A stretch of DNA of 64,000 nt from Palaemon carinicauda (lineage: Eukaryota; Arthropoda; Malacostraca; Decapoda; Palaemonidae). The stretch is taken from assembly GCF_036898095.1 (NCBI RefSeq), contig NC_090728.1, forward strand, positions 85,344,914-85,408,913, given 5' to 3'. Made by a program: the position numbers and the translations under genes. Below are positions 38,915-48,190 of this stretch, one piece after another. The notes below the pieces were generated by a model. It was not told the origin of the DNA and did no database searches. It saw only the letters and a program-made list of their open reading frames with translations. Each line of letters opens with the position of its first letter. The stretch's first letter is position 1.

Positions 38915-40973
38915 CTTCCTTCCTCTCCAGACAGCTGTAGGAGCCAGACTCAAGACCTTCTGGCAAGCCTGGGAGAGCAGAGGTGCAGACGCTCAGTCTG
39001 TAAAGTGGCTAAGGGAGGGATACAGAATTCCGTTCTGCCGCAATCCCCCTCTGACCACATCTCCCATCAACCTCTCTCCCAACTACAAGGAGAAGGACAA
39101 GAGGCTAGCGTTACAACAAGAGGTGTCGCTCCTGCTACAGAAGGAGGCAGTGGTGATAGTTCGGGACCATCAATCCCCGGGCTTTTACAACCGTCTCTTC
39201 CTGGTGGCCAAGAAGACAGGAGGTTGGAGACCGGTGCTGGACGTCAGTGCGCTCAATGCTTATGTCACCAAGCAGACGTTCACAATGGAGACGACGAAGT
39301 CGGTCCTAGCAGCGGTCAGGCAGGAGGACTGGATGGTCTCGTTAGATCTGAAAGATGCCTACTTTCACGTTCCCATCCATCCAGACTCCCAACCTTTTCT
39401 GAGATTCGTCTTTGGAGAGGTTGTGTACCAGTTCCAAGCCCTGTGCTTTGGCCTGAGCACGGCACCTCTTGTGTTTACGCGACTGATGAGGAATATTGCG
39501 AAATTCCTTCACTTGGCAGACATCAGAGCCTCCCTTTATTTAGACGACTGGCTTTTAAGAGCTCCCACAAGTCGTCGCTGTCTGGAGAGTCTCAGATGGA
39601 CTATGGATTTGACCAAGGAACTGGGCCTCTTGGTCAATTTAGAGAAGTCCCAGCTCGTTCCTTCCCAGACCATCGTTTACCTGGGTATGGAGATTCAGAG
39701 TCGAGCTTTTCGGGCTTTTCCATCGGCCCCAAGAATCAACCAAGCCCTGGAGTGCATCCTGAGCATGCTGAGGAGGAACCGATGCTCGGTGAGGCAGTGG
39801 ATGAGTCTAACAGGGACTCTTTCATCGCTAGCCCTGTTCATCGAGTTAGGGAGACTCCACCTCCGCCCCCTTCAGTACCATCTGGCAGCTCACTGGAACA
39901 AGGATATGACGCTCGAGACGGTCTCAATTCCTGTTTCCAAAGAGATGAGGGCTACTCTAACGTGGTGGAAGAACAGCATTCTTCTCAAGGAGGGTCTTTC
40001 GTTAGCTGTTCAGACCCCCGACCATCATCTCTTCTCGGACGCATCAGACTCGGGCTGGGGCGCGACATTGGACGGACAGGAATGCTCGGGGACATGGAAT
40101 CAGGAACAGGAAACGCTTCATATCAATTGCAAGGAGTTGTTGGCGGTTCATCTGGCCTTAATGAACTTCAAGTCCCTCCAGCTAAACAAGGTGGTGGAGG
40201 TGAACTCCGACAACACCACAGCCTTGGCGTACATCTCCAAGCAAGGAGGGACTCATTCGAGGAAGCTGTTCGAGATCGCAAGGGACCTCCTCATTTGGTC
40301 AAAAAGTCGAAAGCTCACGCTGGTAACGAGGTTCATTCAGGGCGATATGAATGTTACGGCAGATCGCCTCAGCCGGAAGGGTCAAGTCATCCCCACAGAG
40401 TGGACCCTTCACAAGAACGTTTGCAACAGACTTTGGGCCCTGTGGGGTCAGCCAACTATAGATCTGTTCGCTACCTCGATGACCAAGAGGCTCCCATTGT
40501 ACTGTTCCCCGATTCCAGACCCGGCAGCAGTTCACGTGGATGCCTTTCTGCTGGATTGGTCCCACCTCGACCTGTATGCATTACCGCCGTTCAAGATCAT
40601 CAACAGGGTTCTTCAGAAGTTCGTCTCTCACAAAGGGACACGGCTGACGTTGGTTGCTCCCCTCTGGCCCGCAAGAGAATGGCTCACAGAGATACTGCAA
40701 TGGCTGGTCGACGTTCCCAGGACTCTCCCTCTAAGAGTGGACCTTCTGCGTCAACCTCACGTAAAGAAGGTACACCCAAGCCTCCACGCTCTTCGTCTGA
40801 CTGCCTTCAGACTATCGAAAGACTCTCAAGAGCTAGAGGCTTTTCGAAGGAGGCAGCCAGAGCGATTGCCAGAGCAAGGAGGATATCCACTCGCAGAGTC
40901 TATCAATCTAAGTGGGAAGTCTTCCGAAGCTGGTGCAGGACCAATGCAGTTTCCTCTACCAGTACCACTGTAA
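38712..40973 (+). CDS. DIRS C reverse transcriptase-RNase H-methyltransferase-like protein
   Basis: 753 codons. RT: REGYRIPF (~residue 100), SPGFYNRLFLV, GGWRPVLDVSALN, VSLDLKDAYFHVPIHP (~209) and the catalytic YLDD (~275-278). RNase H: HLFSDASDSGWGATL (~440), EVNSDNTTALAYISKQGG (~498) and NVTADRLSRKG (~548). The methyltransferase-like segment has LYALPPFKIINRVLQK (~615) and LVAPLWPAREW. The first ~70 residues overlap gag in another frame, so translation may begin later or follow a +1 shift. It looks intact. It overlaps the recombinase frame from 39005 onward. Confidence 0.92.
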   Translation: MTSWLLQHVRLKPYLPCRDLTALLWLIHLLPDSFRPFVAEPPVEEVPVQTVTGASPRRVPSPRKASFDFLPLQTAVGARLKTFWQAWESRGADAQSVKWLREGYRIPFCRNPPLTTSPINLSPNYKEKDKRLALQQEVSLLLQKEAVVIVRDHQSPGFYNRLFLVAKKTGGWRPVLDVSALNAYVTKQTFTMETTKSVLAAVRQEDWMVSLDLKDAYFHVPIHPDSQPFLRFVFGEVVYQFQALCFGLSTAPLVFTRLMRNIAKFLHLADIRASLYLDDWLLRAPTSRRCLESLRWTMDLTKELGLLVNLEKSQLVPSQTIVYLGMEIQSRAFRAFPSAPRINQALECILSMLRRNRCSVRQWMSLTGTLSSLALFIELGRLHLRPLQYHLAAHWNKDMTLETVSIPVSKEMRATLTWWKNSILLKEGLSLAVQTPDHHLFSDASDSGWGATLDGQECSGTWNQEQETLHINCKELLAVHLALMNFKSLQLNKVVEVNSDNTTALAYISKQGGTHSRKLFEIARDLLIWSKSRKLTLVTRFIQGDMNVTADRLSRKGQVIPTEWTLHKNVCNRLWALWGQPTIDLFATSMTKRLPLYCSPIPDPAAVHVDAFLLDWSHLDLYALPPFKIINRVLQKFVSHKGTRLTLVAPLWPAREWLTEILQWLVDVPRTLPLRVDLLRQPHVKKVHPSLHALRLTAFRLSKDSQELEAFRRRQPERLPEQGGYPLAESINLSGKSSEAGAGPMQFPLPVPL

Positions 40974-41872
40974 CCCAAATTGCTGACTTCCTGTTACATC
41001 TAAGGAATGTTAGATCTCTATCAGCTCCTACGATCAAGGGGTACAAAAGTATGTTGGCAGCGGTTTTCCGCCACAGAGGCTTGGATCTTTCCACCAACAA
41101 AGATCTGCAGGACATCCTTAGGTCTTTTGAGACCTCTAAGGAACGTCGGTTGTCCACTCCAGGCTGGAATCTAGACGTGGTCCTAAGGTTCCTTATGTCA
41201 TCAAGATTTGAACCTCTCCAGTCAGCCTCTTTCAAGGACCTCACTCTAAAAACTCTTTTCCTCGTTTGCCTTGCAACAGCCAAAAGAGTAAGTGAGATTC
41301 ACGCCTTCAGCAGGAACATAGGTTTCACTTCTGAAACGGCTACATGTTCCTTGCAGCTCGGTTTTTTGGCTAAAAACGAGCTTCCTTCACGTCCTTGGCC
41401 TAAATCGTTCGAAATACCTAGCCTATCCAACATGGTGGGTAACGAGCGGGAGAGAGTACTTTGCCCTGTCAGAGCTCTTAGGTACTATCTCAAAAGGTCA
41501 AAACCCTTGCGAGGACAATCGGAGGCCTTATGGTGTGCTATTAAGAAACCTTCACTACCTATGTCTAAGAACGCAGTTTCTTACTACATAAGGCTTCTGA
41601 TTAGAGAAGCTCATTCTCATATGAAGGAAGAAGACCTTGCTTTGCTGAAGGTAAGGACACATGAAGTGAGAGCTGTGGCTACTTCAGTGGCCTTCAAACA
41701 GAACCGTTCTCTGCAGAGTGTTATGGATGCAACCTATTGGAGGAGCAAGTCAGTGTTTGCATCATTCTATCTCAAAGATGTCCAGTCTCTTTACGAGAAC
41801 TGCTACACCCTGGGACCATTCGTAGCAGCGAGTGCAGTAGTAGGTGAGGGCTCAGCCACTACATTCCCATAA
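39005..41872 (+). CDS. DIRS C tyrosine recombinase, with long overprinted N-terminal extension
   Basis: 955 codons. The recombinase occupies ~597-955: the core-binding region (SDCLQTIERLSRARGFSKE), Arg761 (TAKRVSEI), His886 and Arg889 (THEVRAVA) and Tyr922 (FASFYLKDV). These are the four catalytic positions expected for DIRS tyrosine recombinases. Residues 1-596 overprint RT-RNase H. The frame equals the gag frame, which stops at 38914. How the recombinase is translated (internal start, readthrough or spliced RNA) is not visible. The gene looks intact. Confidence 0.9.
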   Translation: MAKGGIQNSVLPQSPSDHISHQPLSQLQGEGQEASVTTRGVAPATEGGSGDSSGPSIPGLLQPSLPGGQEDRRLETGAGRQCAQCLCHQADVHNGDDEVGPSSGQAGGLDGLVRSERCLLSRSHPSRLPTFSEIRLWRGCVPVPSPVLWPEHGTSCVYATDEEYCEIPSLGRHQSLPLFRRLAFKSSHKSSLSGESQMDYGFDQGTGPLGQFREVPARSFPDHRLPGYGDSESSFSGFSIGPKNQPSPGVHPEHAEEEPMLGEAVDESNRDSFIASPVHRVRETPPPPPSVPSGSSLEQGYDARDGLNSCFQRDEGYSNVVEEQHSSQGGSFVSCSDPRPSSLLGRIRLGLGRDIGRTGMLGDMESGTGNASYQLQGVVGGSSGLNELQVPPAKQGGGGELRQHHSLGVHLQARRDSFEEAVRDRKGPPHLVKKSKAHAGNEVHSGRYECYGRSPQPEGSSHPHRVDPSQERLQQTLGPVGSANYRSVRYLDDQEAPIVLFPDSRPGSSSRGCLSAGLVPPRPVCITAVQDHQQGSSEVRLSQRDTADVGCSPLARKRMAHRDTAMAGRRSQDSPSKSGPSASTSRKEGTPKPPRSSSDCLQTIERLSRARGFSKEAARAIARARRISTRRVYQSKWEVFRSWCRTNAVSSTSTTVTQIADFLLHLRNVRSLSAPTIKGYKSMLAAVFRHRGLDLSTNKDLQDILRSFETSKERRLSTPGWNLDVVLRFLMSSRFEPLQSASFKDLTLKTLFLVCLATAKRVSEIHAFSRNIGFTSETATCSLQLGFLAKNELPSRPWPKSFEIPSLSNMVGNERERVLCPVRALRYYLKRSKPLRGQSEALWCAIKKPSLPMSKNAVSYYIRLLIREAHSHMKEEDLALLKVRTHEVRAVATSVAFKQNRSLQSVMDATYWRSKSVFASFYLKDVQSLYENCYTLGPFVAASAVVGEGSATTFP

Positions 41873-42270
41873 TCCCATAACCTTTTTAACCTTTCTCTTG
41901 AATACTTTTATTGTTGTTTTGGGTTGTACGGTCGGCTAAGAAGCCTTCCGCATCCTAGTTGATTTGGCGGGTGGTCAATTCTTTCTTGAGAAGCGCCTAG
42001 GTTAGAGGTTGTGATGAGGTCCTTTAGTATGGGTTGCAGCCCTTTATACTTCAGCACCTAAGAGTCGTTCAGCATCCTAAGAGGACCGCTGCGCTCAGTA
42101 AGGAAGACGTACTTATTAAAGGCAGAGTAATGGTTCAAGTCGACTTCCTTACCAGGTACTTATCTATTTTATTTGTTATTTTGAATAACTAATAAAAATG
42201 AGATACGGGATACTTAGCTTCTTGATTAACATGTATACTGGTTTTCACCCACCTCCCTGGGTGTGAATCA

Positions 42271-42359
42271 GCTACATGATCATCGGGTAAGATTAATATT
42301 GAAAAATGTTATTTTCATTAGTAAAATAAATTTTTGAATATACTTACCCGATGATCATG
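42271..42359. repeat. DIRS C internal complementary region
   Basis: Positions 42271-42305 are the inverse of the left outer edge (35888-35922). Positions 42303-42359 are the inverse of 42546-42602. The join reads attgaaaaatgtt. Confidence 0.9.
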
Positions 42360-42403
42360 ATTTAATTGACCCACCCTTCCTCCCCATAGAGAACCAGTGG
42401 ACC

Positions 42404-42602
42404 GAGGAAAAAATTGAGGTGGTGTTGACAAGAAGTACTGGAGTACCTGACCACAGATGGCGCTGGTGAGTACACCCCCTCCTGTATAGCGATCGCTGGC
42501 GTATCCCGTCCGTAGATTTCTGTCGGGCAACGGAGTTGACAGCTACATGATCATCGGGTAAGTATATTCAAAAATTTATTTTACTAATGAAAATAACATT
42601 TT
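42404..42602. repeat. DIRS C right inverted terminal repeat
   Basis: Pairs with 35888-36059. It contains ATCGGGTAAGTA reading outward. The last element bases (acatttt) join genomic gttatagg. Confidence 0.9.
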
Positions 42603-42734
42603 GTTATAGGAAAAGATTTTCTCTATGAAAAAAGGTAAAACTAGAAAATAAAATATTGCTATCTAATTATCGTATGCTTGCTTGAATATTAGAAGAATTA
42701 TTTCAAGGAAGAAAAATAAGGAAATAATATTTCA

Positions 42735-42945
42735 CTGTACAGTAATACCTTGACATACGAGAAATTTGAGAGCAAATTTTTGCTCCGAGATACAAGAAAC
42801 ATTTTGAGATACGAGGATACGAGACGGTTCCCTATGCGGCCGCAAAGTGGCCGACTGTGCGAGAGGCTGCTCACCAGAAATATCATCACTAGCTTTTTCC
42901 CGTCGGATCTCCGTCGCGTAAAGTTATCTCCCAGCATCCGCCGTA
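42735..42945 (+). mobile_element. Mariner-like fragment
   Basis: Starts with tacagtaataccttgacata, resembling the ends of the mariner-like MITE at 48612 (cagtcatacctc and its partner). The opposite end was not found, so boundaries on the right are approximate. Confidence 0.4.
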
Positions 42946-42949
42946 GTTG

Positions 42950-43990
42950 AAAATGGCATATGACGCAGTGAAAGTAAGAGAAACTGGTAATTTAGAGGAG
43001 GAGTGGAAATTATTAAAAGAAATTTTGTTGGGATTGCAACTGATGTGTGTGGCAAGAAGTTTGTTGGAGGCAACATGAGGTAGGGCAATGAATGGTGGAA
43101 TGAAGGAGTGAAGGTAAAAGTGGAATAGAAAAAGAGGGCTTTTGAAGAATGGCTGCAGAGTAACAGTGTAGAGAAGTAAGAAAAATATAGAGAGAAAAAT
43201 GTGGAAGTCAAGCGCAAGGTAAGTGAGGCAAAGGGCAGCTGACCTGAGATGGGGTCAGGGAATGGGTCATTCATATGAAGAGAATAAGTAGTTTTGGAAA
43301 GAAGTGAAGAGAGTAAGGAAGGCTGGCTCAAGAATAGAAGAGACAGTGAAAGCTGGAAATGTAAGGTTGTTAAAAGGAGAGGAGGCAAGGAAAAGGTGGG
43401 TGGAATATTTTGAAAGTTTACTGAATGTTGAGGATAATAGGGAGGCAGATATAATTGCTGTTGCAGGTGTTGAGGTGCCGGTGATGGGAGATGAGAATGA
43501 GAGCGAGATTACAAGAGAGGAAGTGAGGGGAGCACTAGATGAAATGAGAGTAGGAAAAGCATCTGGTATGGATGGTGTGAGAGCTGAGATGTTGAAGGAA
43601 GGGGGTGTGACTGTACTTGAATGGTTGGTGAGATTGTTTAATATGTGTTTTGTGTTGTCAATGGTACCAGTAGATTGAGTTTGTGCATGTATTGTACCAC
43701 TATATGAGGGTAAGGGAAATGTGCATGAGTGTTGTAATTCAAGGGGTATTAGTTTGTTGAGTGTAGTTGGAAAAGTGTATGGTAGAGTACTGATTAATAG
43801 GATTAAGGATAAAACAGAGAATGCAATCTTAGAAGTACAGGGAGGTTTTAGAAGAGGTAGGGGTTGTATGAATTAGATTTTTACTGTTAGGCAGATATGC
43901 GAGAGATATTTAGCAAAATGTAAGGAGGTGTATGTTGTGTTTATGGATCTGGAGAAAGCGTGTGATAGAGTTGATAGGGAAGCATAAATC
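42950..43990 (+). pseudogene. Non-LTR retrotransposon reverse transcriptase fragment
   Basis: Plus-strand LINE RT, degenerate. Frame 43304-43678 contains AFEEWL-type upstream remnants and GKASGMDGVRAEMLKEGG, a typical non-LTR RT motif 1/2 region. After a stop at 43676 the same frame continues with RGISLLSVVGKVYGRVLINR and, past another stop, VYVVFMDLEKACDRVDREA (motif A, FxDLxKAxDxV). It ends abruptly near 43990 before the catalytic YADD. It resembles RTE/Nimb-like LINEs; the clade is uncertain. Confidence 0.75.
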
Positions 43991-44287
43991 AAAGAAAATC
44001 TTTCATTTTGAAAAGGGCATTGATGGGACCATAAAATGACAAACTTTCCAGAAAAGTTTAGATTTTTTTTATTTTTCAGCACAAGTTTTTCCCAACAGGC
44101 CTTTAGTAGATTTTTAGGGTTTTAAAAGTTGTTTTGTAGTTATATGTCATTTTTTTCCAATTCATGGAGCTTAGTCCCTTTCAAAGGGAATTAATTTCCT
44201 ATAATACTACAAGCTGTATTTGCATATAGTTTGCTGTATTAAAAATGTTTGTGAGACCACATATAAATGAAAAATAAAAATACTTAC
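43991..44287. other. AT-rich intron, nothing recognised
   Basis: Short stretch between the LINE fragment and the WDR43 exon. No features beyond the splice donor of that exon (gtaagt at 44287-44282, minus strand). Confidence 0.6.
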
Positions 44288-44508
44288 ATATTTTTATTTC
44301 CTGTTTCAATATCCCACATAATGATGGTACCGTCTGTTCCTAGGGATACAAGCTTGTCAGAACTGAACCAAGCAATATCTGTTACAGCCTGATGTGAAGA
44401 ATGTTCAAATGTAGCTTTAACTTCTGATTCCTCTGGACTGTATAGAAGTATTGTCCCTGCTAATGTTCCCATGGCTAACAGACAATGGCTAGCCTTGTTC
44501 TTCCCAGG
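44288..44508 (-). CDS. WDR43: WDR43 exon (second visible), WD40 domain
   Basis: A 221-nt exon. Acceptor tgaataatag precedes 44508 and donor gtaagta follows 44288. It begins in phase 0, consistent with the previous exon, and encodes 73 codons plus two bases. The landmark LLAMGTLAGTILLYS matches the family's LLALGTAVGSILLYS, followed by GTDGTIIMWDIETGN, a WD-repeat end. The first few residues (PGKNKA) are plausible but could be trimmed by an alternative acceptor ten bases in. The split Ile codon closes with the first base of exon 15220. Confidence 0.88.
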
Positions 44509-44649
44509 CTATTATTCACATGAAAAAGAAAGAGAATGAAATGTAAATTCAGAAATCAAAACAATAAATTGAAAATATCCTACTAATACTACTACTGTAG
44601 TAAAAGAAGATAAGGTAGAAACCAACTACCAATTTTATTTCTCTTTTTT

Positions 44650-44720
44650 TTTCTTTTTGCATTGGGCCACTTTCCCTATTGGACTCCTTGGTCTTGTAAC
44701 ATCCTACTTTCACACTAACT
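44650..44720 (+). mobile_element. Short LINE 3'-UTR fragment
   Basis: The strings ccctattggactccttggtc and tgtaacatcctac align with the 3' UTR of the LINE at 7150-7300 in inverse orientation. Only about 70 bp remain. Confidence 0.5.
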
Positions 44721-44867
44721 TGGCTGATAATAAATGATCAAAAGAATGGAGAAATTAGCAATAAGTATAAATGAAAGAACTGAAGTTGGTAAACAACGTA
44801 AGCAATTAAGATCTAATCATTCTAAATAACTATAAAAAAAGGGATCTAGTTCCTGAGACACGATAGG

Positions 44868-45160
44868 CTGTACATCAGTCATGGGCAACCTGCAACCCAT
44901 GTTGTTGTGTGGTCTGAGACTTTCTAGGTTTTCAAATTCTATTCTTTAATAAAATGCCATTGAATTTTTATCTTTATACCAGTGCTCATCATTATTATCA
45001 GTATTATGTAAACTTTCATAGTAGGACAAATAAAATAAGAATTGCAAAAAAAAATCTATATATATATTGGGAAAGTGTATCATCATGCAGCCCCCCTCAC
45101 CTGGATATAATATAAACTTTGGCCCCAGTTGACCAACAGTTGCCCATGCCTGCTTTACAT
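44868..45160. mobile_element. hAT-like MITE with 8-bp target-site duplication
   Basis: Inverted ends CAGTCATGGGCAAC (from 44876) and, inverted, CAGGCATGGGCAAC (ending 45152). They are flanked by ctgtacat (44868-44875) and ctttacat (45153-45160), seven of eight bases identical. CAG-starting ends and 8-bp duplications are typical of hAT elements. At 277 bp it is non-coding. Confidence 0.75.
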
Positions 45161-45905
45161 ATCTAAGCTAAAAATATTCACAAAATATTGCTGTAGTGAT
45201 ACTATATTTTATTATCTTAACTAATTAGATTTTAGTTTTGCTTCCCTTTGTGATCCCACAATTGTCTTCTTTTGCAGATATTGTGAACAGTGGAGAGCCT
45301 ATAAGCCTTTTCTTCCTTTACCTAGTTGTTGTTTTGAGACACCAGGCAACAAGATACCTCATCTCTTCTTGGATAAATGGAAGTACAGTAACAACAATAT
45401 TAGGTAGATAAGTGGGTGACTTAGTGTGTTAGTTGACCGCTTGTCGGCAATAGGTCGAGAGTTATTAGGTTAGAAAGTTAACCCATCCTTTGGCAACAAG
45501 TATTCGTGGAGTCACGCTTTTCACACTTGTCTATGTTACCTAAATACCCCCCCAAACAAAGAAGATTAACTGTAATTACCTTAAAGATAACAAATGTTGT
45601 AGTAATCTATAATTTTCCAGGCTATAAAAACCTGAAGCTCTTTATTTAGTAGTATAGTTACCAAGGCACCAGATTTGCGAGGGATAGAAATTTGCGAATA
45701 TCAAAAAAGCCATTTGAAAATTATTATGACTGCCTATTTTGATATATAAAACGTGCAATAACATCAAGAAATATAATCATAAAACAATTTAGAATCATTT
45801 GAGAATAGTTTCAAGAAATTTTCCAGAAATATATACAGCGTGGTTCATTAACACTAATTAACGAACTACCATAACGAAATACTAAATGCTGAACATATAC
45901 AAAAT
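45161..45905. other. AT-rich intron, no gene seen
   Basis: Nothing recognised apart from mariner-type sequence resemblance near 45650-45720 (accaaggcaccagatttgcg), too weak to call. Confidence 0.45.
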
Positions 45906-46118
45906 ATGACAAAATCATAGATAATTTGTATTTTTCCTTACTATAAAAACCTTAGCTATTTATTAGGGGTATTACTTTTGGCATAGCTGAAATGACGAGC
46001 CATTAAAATGTAACGAGGGTTAACTACCCATACCGCTAGTTAGCAGGGGTAGGGGAGGGTAGCTTGCTACTGACCCCCCCCCCCCCACACACACACACAC
46101 ACCTGTGCTTGAGCTCAC
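45906..46118. repeat. DIRS B left inverted terminal repeat
   Basis: Inverse of 53051-53224 (for example accgctagttagc and gaggggtagc-like blocks). It has an internal C/CA microsatellite at 46074-46103 absent from the right copy. Confidence 0.82.
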
Positions 46119-46170
46119 TTTGCTTGGAGGTAGGACTTCAAGGGGGATAGGGCTGGTGGGTAAGTTTGTT

Positions 46171-46270
46171 TAAATAGCTAAGGTTTGTACAGTTAAGAAA
46201 AATACAAATTATCTACGAATTTGTCATTTGTTTCGTAGCTGGAATACAAACCACGTTATTTAATGGGGGT
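46171..46270. repeat. DIRS B internal complementary region
   Basis: Left-edge inverse (gaaaaatacaaattatctac) followed by right-edge inverse (tgtttcgtagctggaatac). Confidence 0.8.
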
Positions 46271-46509
46271 GACTCACCCATTAGGTAGGATGGACGTCCT
46301 AGCCAATCTGGCTTTTGGCTTTACCCGGGGCTCCTTATCTGGTATGTCAGTACTCAAAAATAAGGAGTCCCTGCACTTCGTTAAAACCTTGCAACGCAAG
46401 GTCCATGGCGTACACAAGCTGTATGTTGAGGTATATAGAAGTGTGACTGTCCAGGTAAAGTTATTCCAAGTTCTTTAGAAGAAAAACTGTGTAACTAGGA
46501 CTTTCCCAA

Positions 46510-47250
46510 TACTGCAGGCACACGGGGACGGGCTGCGGCTGTTCTGTTAAGATACAGCCTCAAACTCCTCACTGGGCATATTAAGAGATGGTCTGGGTCA
46601 TCTGTTACAGTACGGAGACTGGAAATGTGGAAGGAGTCCAATCGTGAATCCGCTACTCCCGGGTTCTGAGTCTTAGAAATAAACTCAGGGACGAAGCTGA
46701 ACGTTACCTCTCTCCATACCCTTGAATGGGCGATGTTGTATGAGAGACCGTAAAGTTCACCGACTCATTTGGCCGAAGTCAAAGCTAGCAGGAACACCGT
46801 CTTCCAAGTTAGGTGGCGATCAGTTGCCTGGCATATTGGTTCATAAGGAGGTCTCTTGAGAGATCTGAGAACTCGAACCACGTTCCATGTCTCACTTCTG
46901 ACTGAGGATAGGCAAGTTCATATCTCCGTACGAGTAAGGGAAGTTCTAGCGATGAAGAAATGTCCATTCCTTTCAGTCTGAAGGCGAGGCTTAAGGCTGA
47001 GCTATAGCTTTTTACTGCCGAGACTGACAGGCGCATTTCTTCACGCAAATACATAAGAAACTCCGCTATTGCTGGAAAGGTGGCATTGAGTGGAGAGATA
47101 CCCCTTCCACGACACCAACCATAGAAGACTTTCCACTTTGCCTGGTAGAGTGCTGCTGATGACTTACACAGGTATCCAGACATCCTAGTCGCAACTTGTT
47201 GCGAAAATCCTCTCTGAAAGAGATCCTGAATAGTCTCCAGGCGTGAAGTC
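46510..47250 (-). pseudogene. Tyrosine recombinase of DIRS B, catalytic end deleted
   Basis: Frame 46809-47645 gives the core-binding part (LETIQDLFQRGFSQQVATRM, SAALYQAKWKVFYGWC, AIAEFLMYLREEMRL). Further down, VGELYGLS-like and LICPVRSLRLYL-like sequence can be read in other frames to about 46510. The segment with HxxR and the nucleophilic Tyr is missing: the sequence passes straight to the 3' leader. This copy could not integrate itself. Confidence 0.75.
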
Positions 47251-48190
47251 GTGGCGAAGCTATGGCTTTGTGGAATATGTTGGCATGTGGTTGTTTGAGT
47301 AGATTGTGTCGTGGAGGGAATTCTCTTGGGGGCTCCGTTAGGAACTGCAGAAGGTCTGGAAACCATTCTGCGTGATGCCGTAGCGGAGATATGAGGGTCA
47401 TTGAAAGATTGACCGATGTTCTGGTCTTGTTGAATACCCTCCTCATCAGACAGAACGGGGAAAAGGCGTAAACGTCGATGTTGTCCCACTGTTGTTGGAA
47501 TGCATCTTGCCAGAGAGCCTTGGGGCCTGGGACTGAGGAACAATACAGGGAGAGCCTGAAGTTCAGGGCCATTGCAAAGAGGTCTACAGTCGGAGAACAC
47601 CACAAAGTAAGGACTTTGTTGGCTACTAGATGATCCAAAGACCACTTGGTTCTCACTATCTCAGATGCTCTGCTCAGGTTGTCGGCGAGCACATTCCTTT
47701 GACCTGGAATGAAACGTGCCAATAGTGGTATCGAGTGGATTTCGGCCCATCTTAGTATCTCTATTGGTAGATGGGATAGATGCTGCGAAAAAGTACCTCC
47801 TTGCTTGTGGATGTAAGCCACTACTGTGGTGTTGTCGCTCATCACCACCATTGAGTGGCCCACCCGCCAGGAACTATTGGGACTGTTGAGGGGCCAGAAA
47901 GACGGCCTTCATCTCTAGGAAATTTATGTGGAGGTACTCTTCTGACTCTGACCACAGGCCTCAGGTCGTGTGGTGCAGTACGTGGGACCCCCACCCTGTT
48001 TTTGAAGCGTCTGAGAACTGCATCAAATCCGGGGGGAGGACGAGAAAATCCACTCCCTTTCGTAGGTTCTCGTCTGCCACCCACCACTGGAGGTCTGTCA
48101 GTTCCGCTGATCCCATGTGGATCCGGATGTCCGGGAAATCGCGAGTCTCATTCCACCGGGACTTGAAACGCCACTGGAGGGATCTCATCC
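47066..48190 (-). pseudogene. RNase H and methyltransferase-like region of DIRS B
   Basis: Frame 47066-47863 contains VVMSDNTTVVAYIHKQGG, NVLADNLSRA (RNase H) and IDVYAFSPFCLMRRVFNK plus HHAEWFPDLL (methyltransferase-like, with PPF changed to SPF). Frame 47961-48188 has DLMQFSDASKTGWGSH, the RNase H start. The two frames are out of register. Confidence 0.78.

Larger units (their letters stand above)
35888..42602 (+). mobile_element. DIRS C: nearly intact DIRS retrotransposon
   Basis: Plus-strand element of about 6.7 kb with inverted termini (35888-36059, 42404-42602), internal complementary region (42271-42359), gag, RT-RNase H and recombinase. The only obvious defect is a one-base shift in gag near 36484. 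The genomic sequence on either side rejoins to the uninterrupted string at 22855-22875 next to DIRS A. Junctions and circle sequence share an ATTT core with no target-site duplication. Confidence 0.93.
15221..44287 (-). other. WDR43: WDR43 apparent intron of about 29 kb, with N gap
   Basis: Minus-strand intron between exons 44508-44288 and 15220-14981. It contains DIRS A, the 500-N gap, DIRS G with its nested TTAA transposon and DIRS H, DIRS C and a LINE fragment. The true length in one haplotype is probably shorter, because the A and C neighbourhoods look allelic. Confidence 0.75.

Noticed and set aside
39005..40790. The overprinted ~596 codons of DIRS C as a new independent gene
   Set aside because: No recognisable domain, and the frame is continuous with recombinase. 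Reported as a finding rather than as a separate gene.
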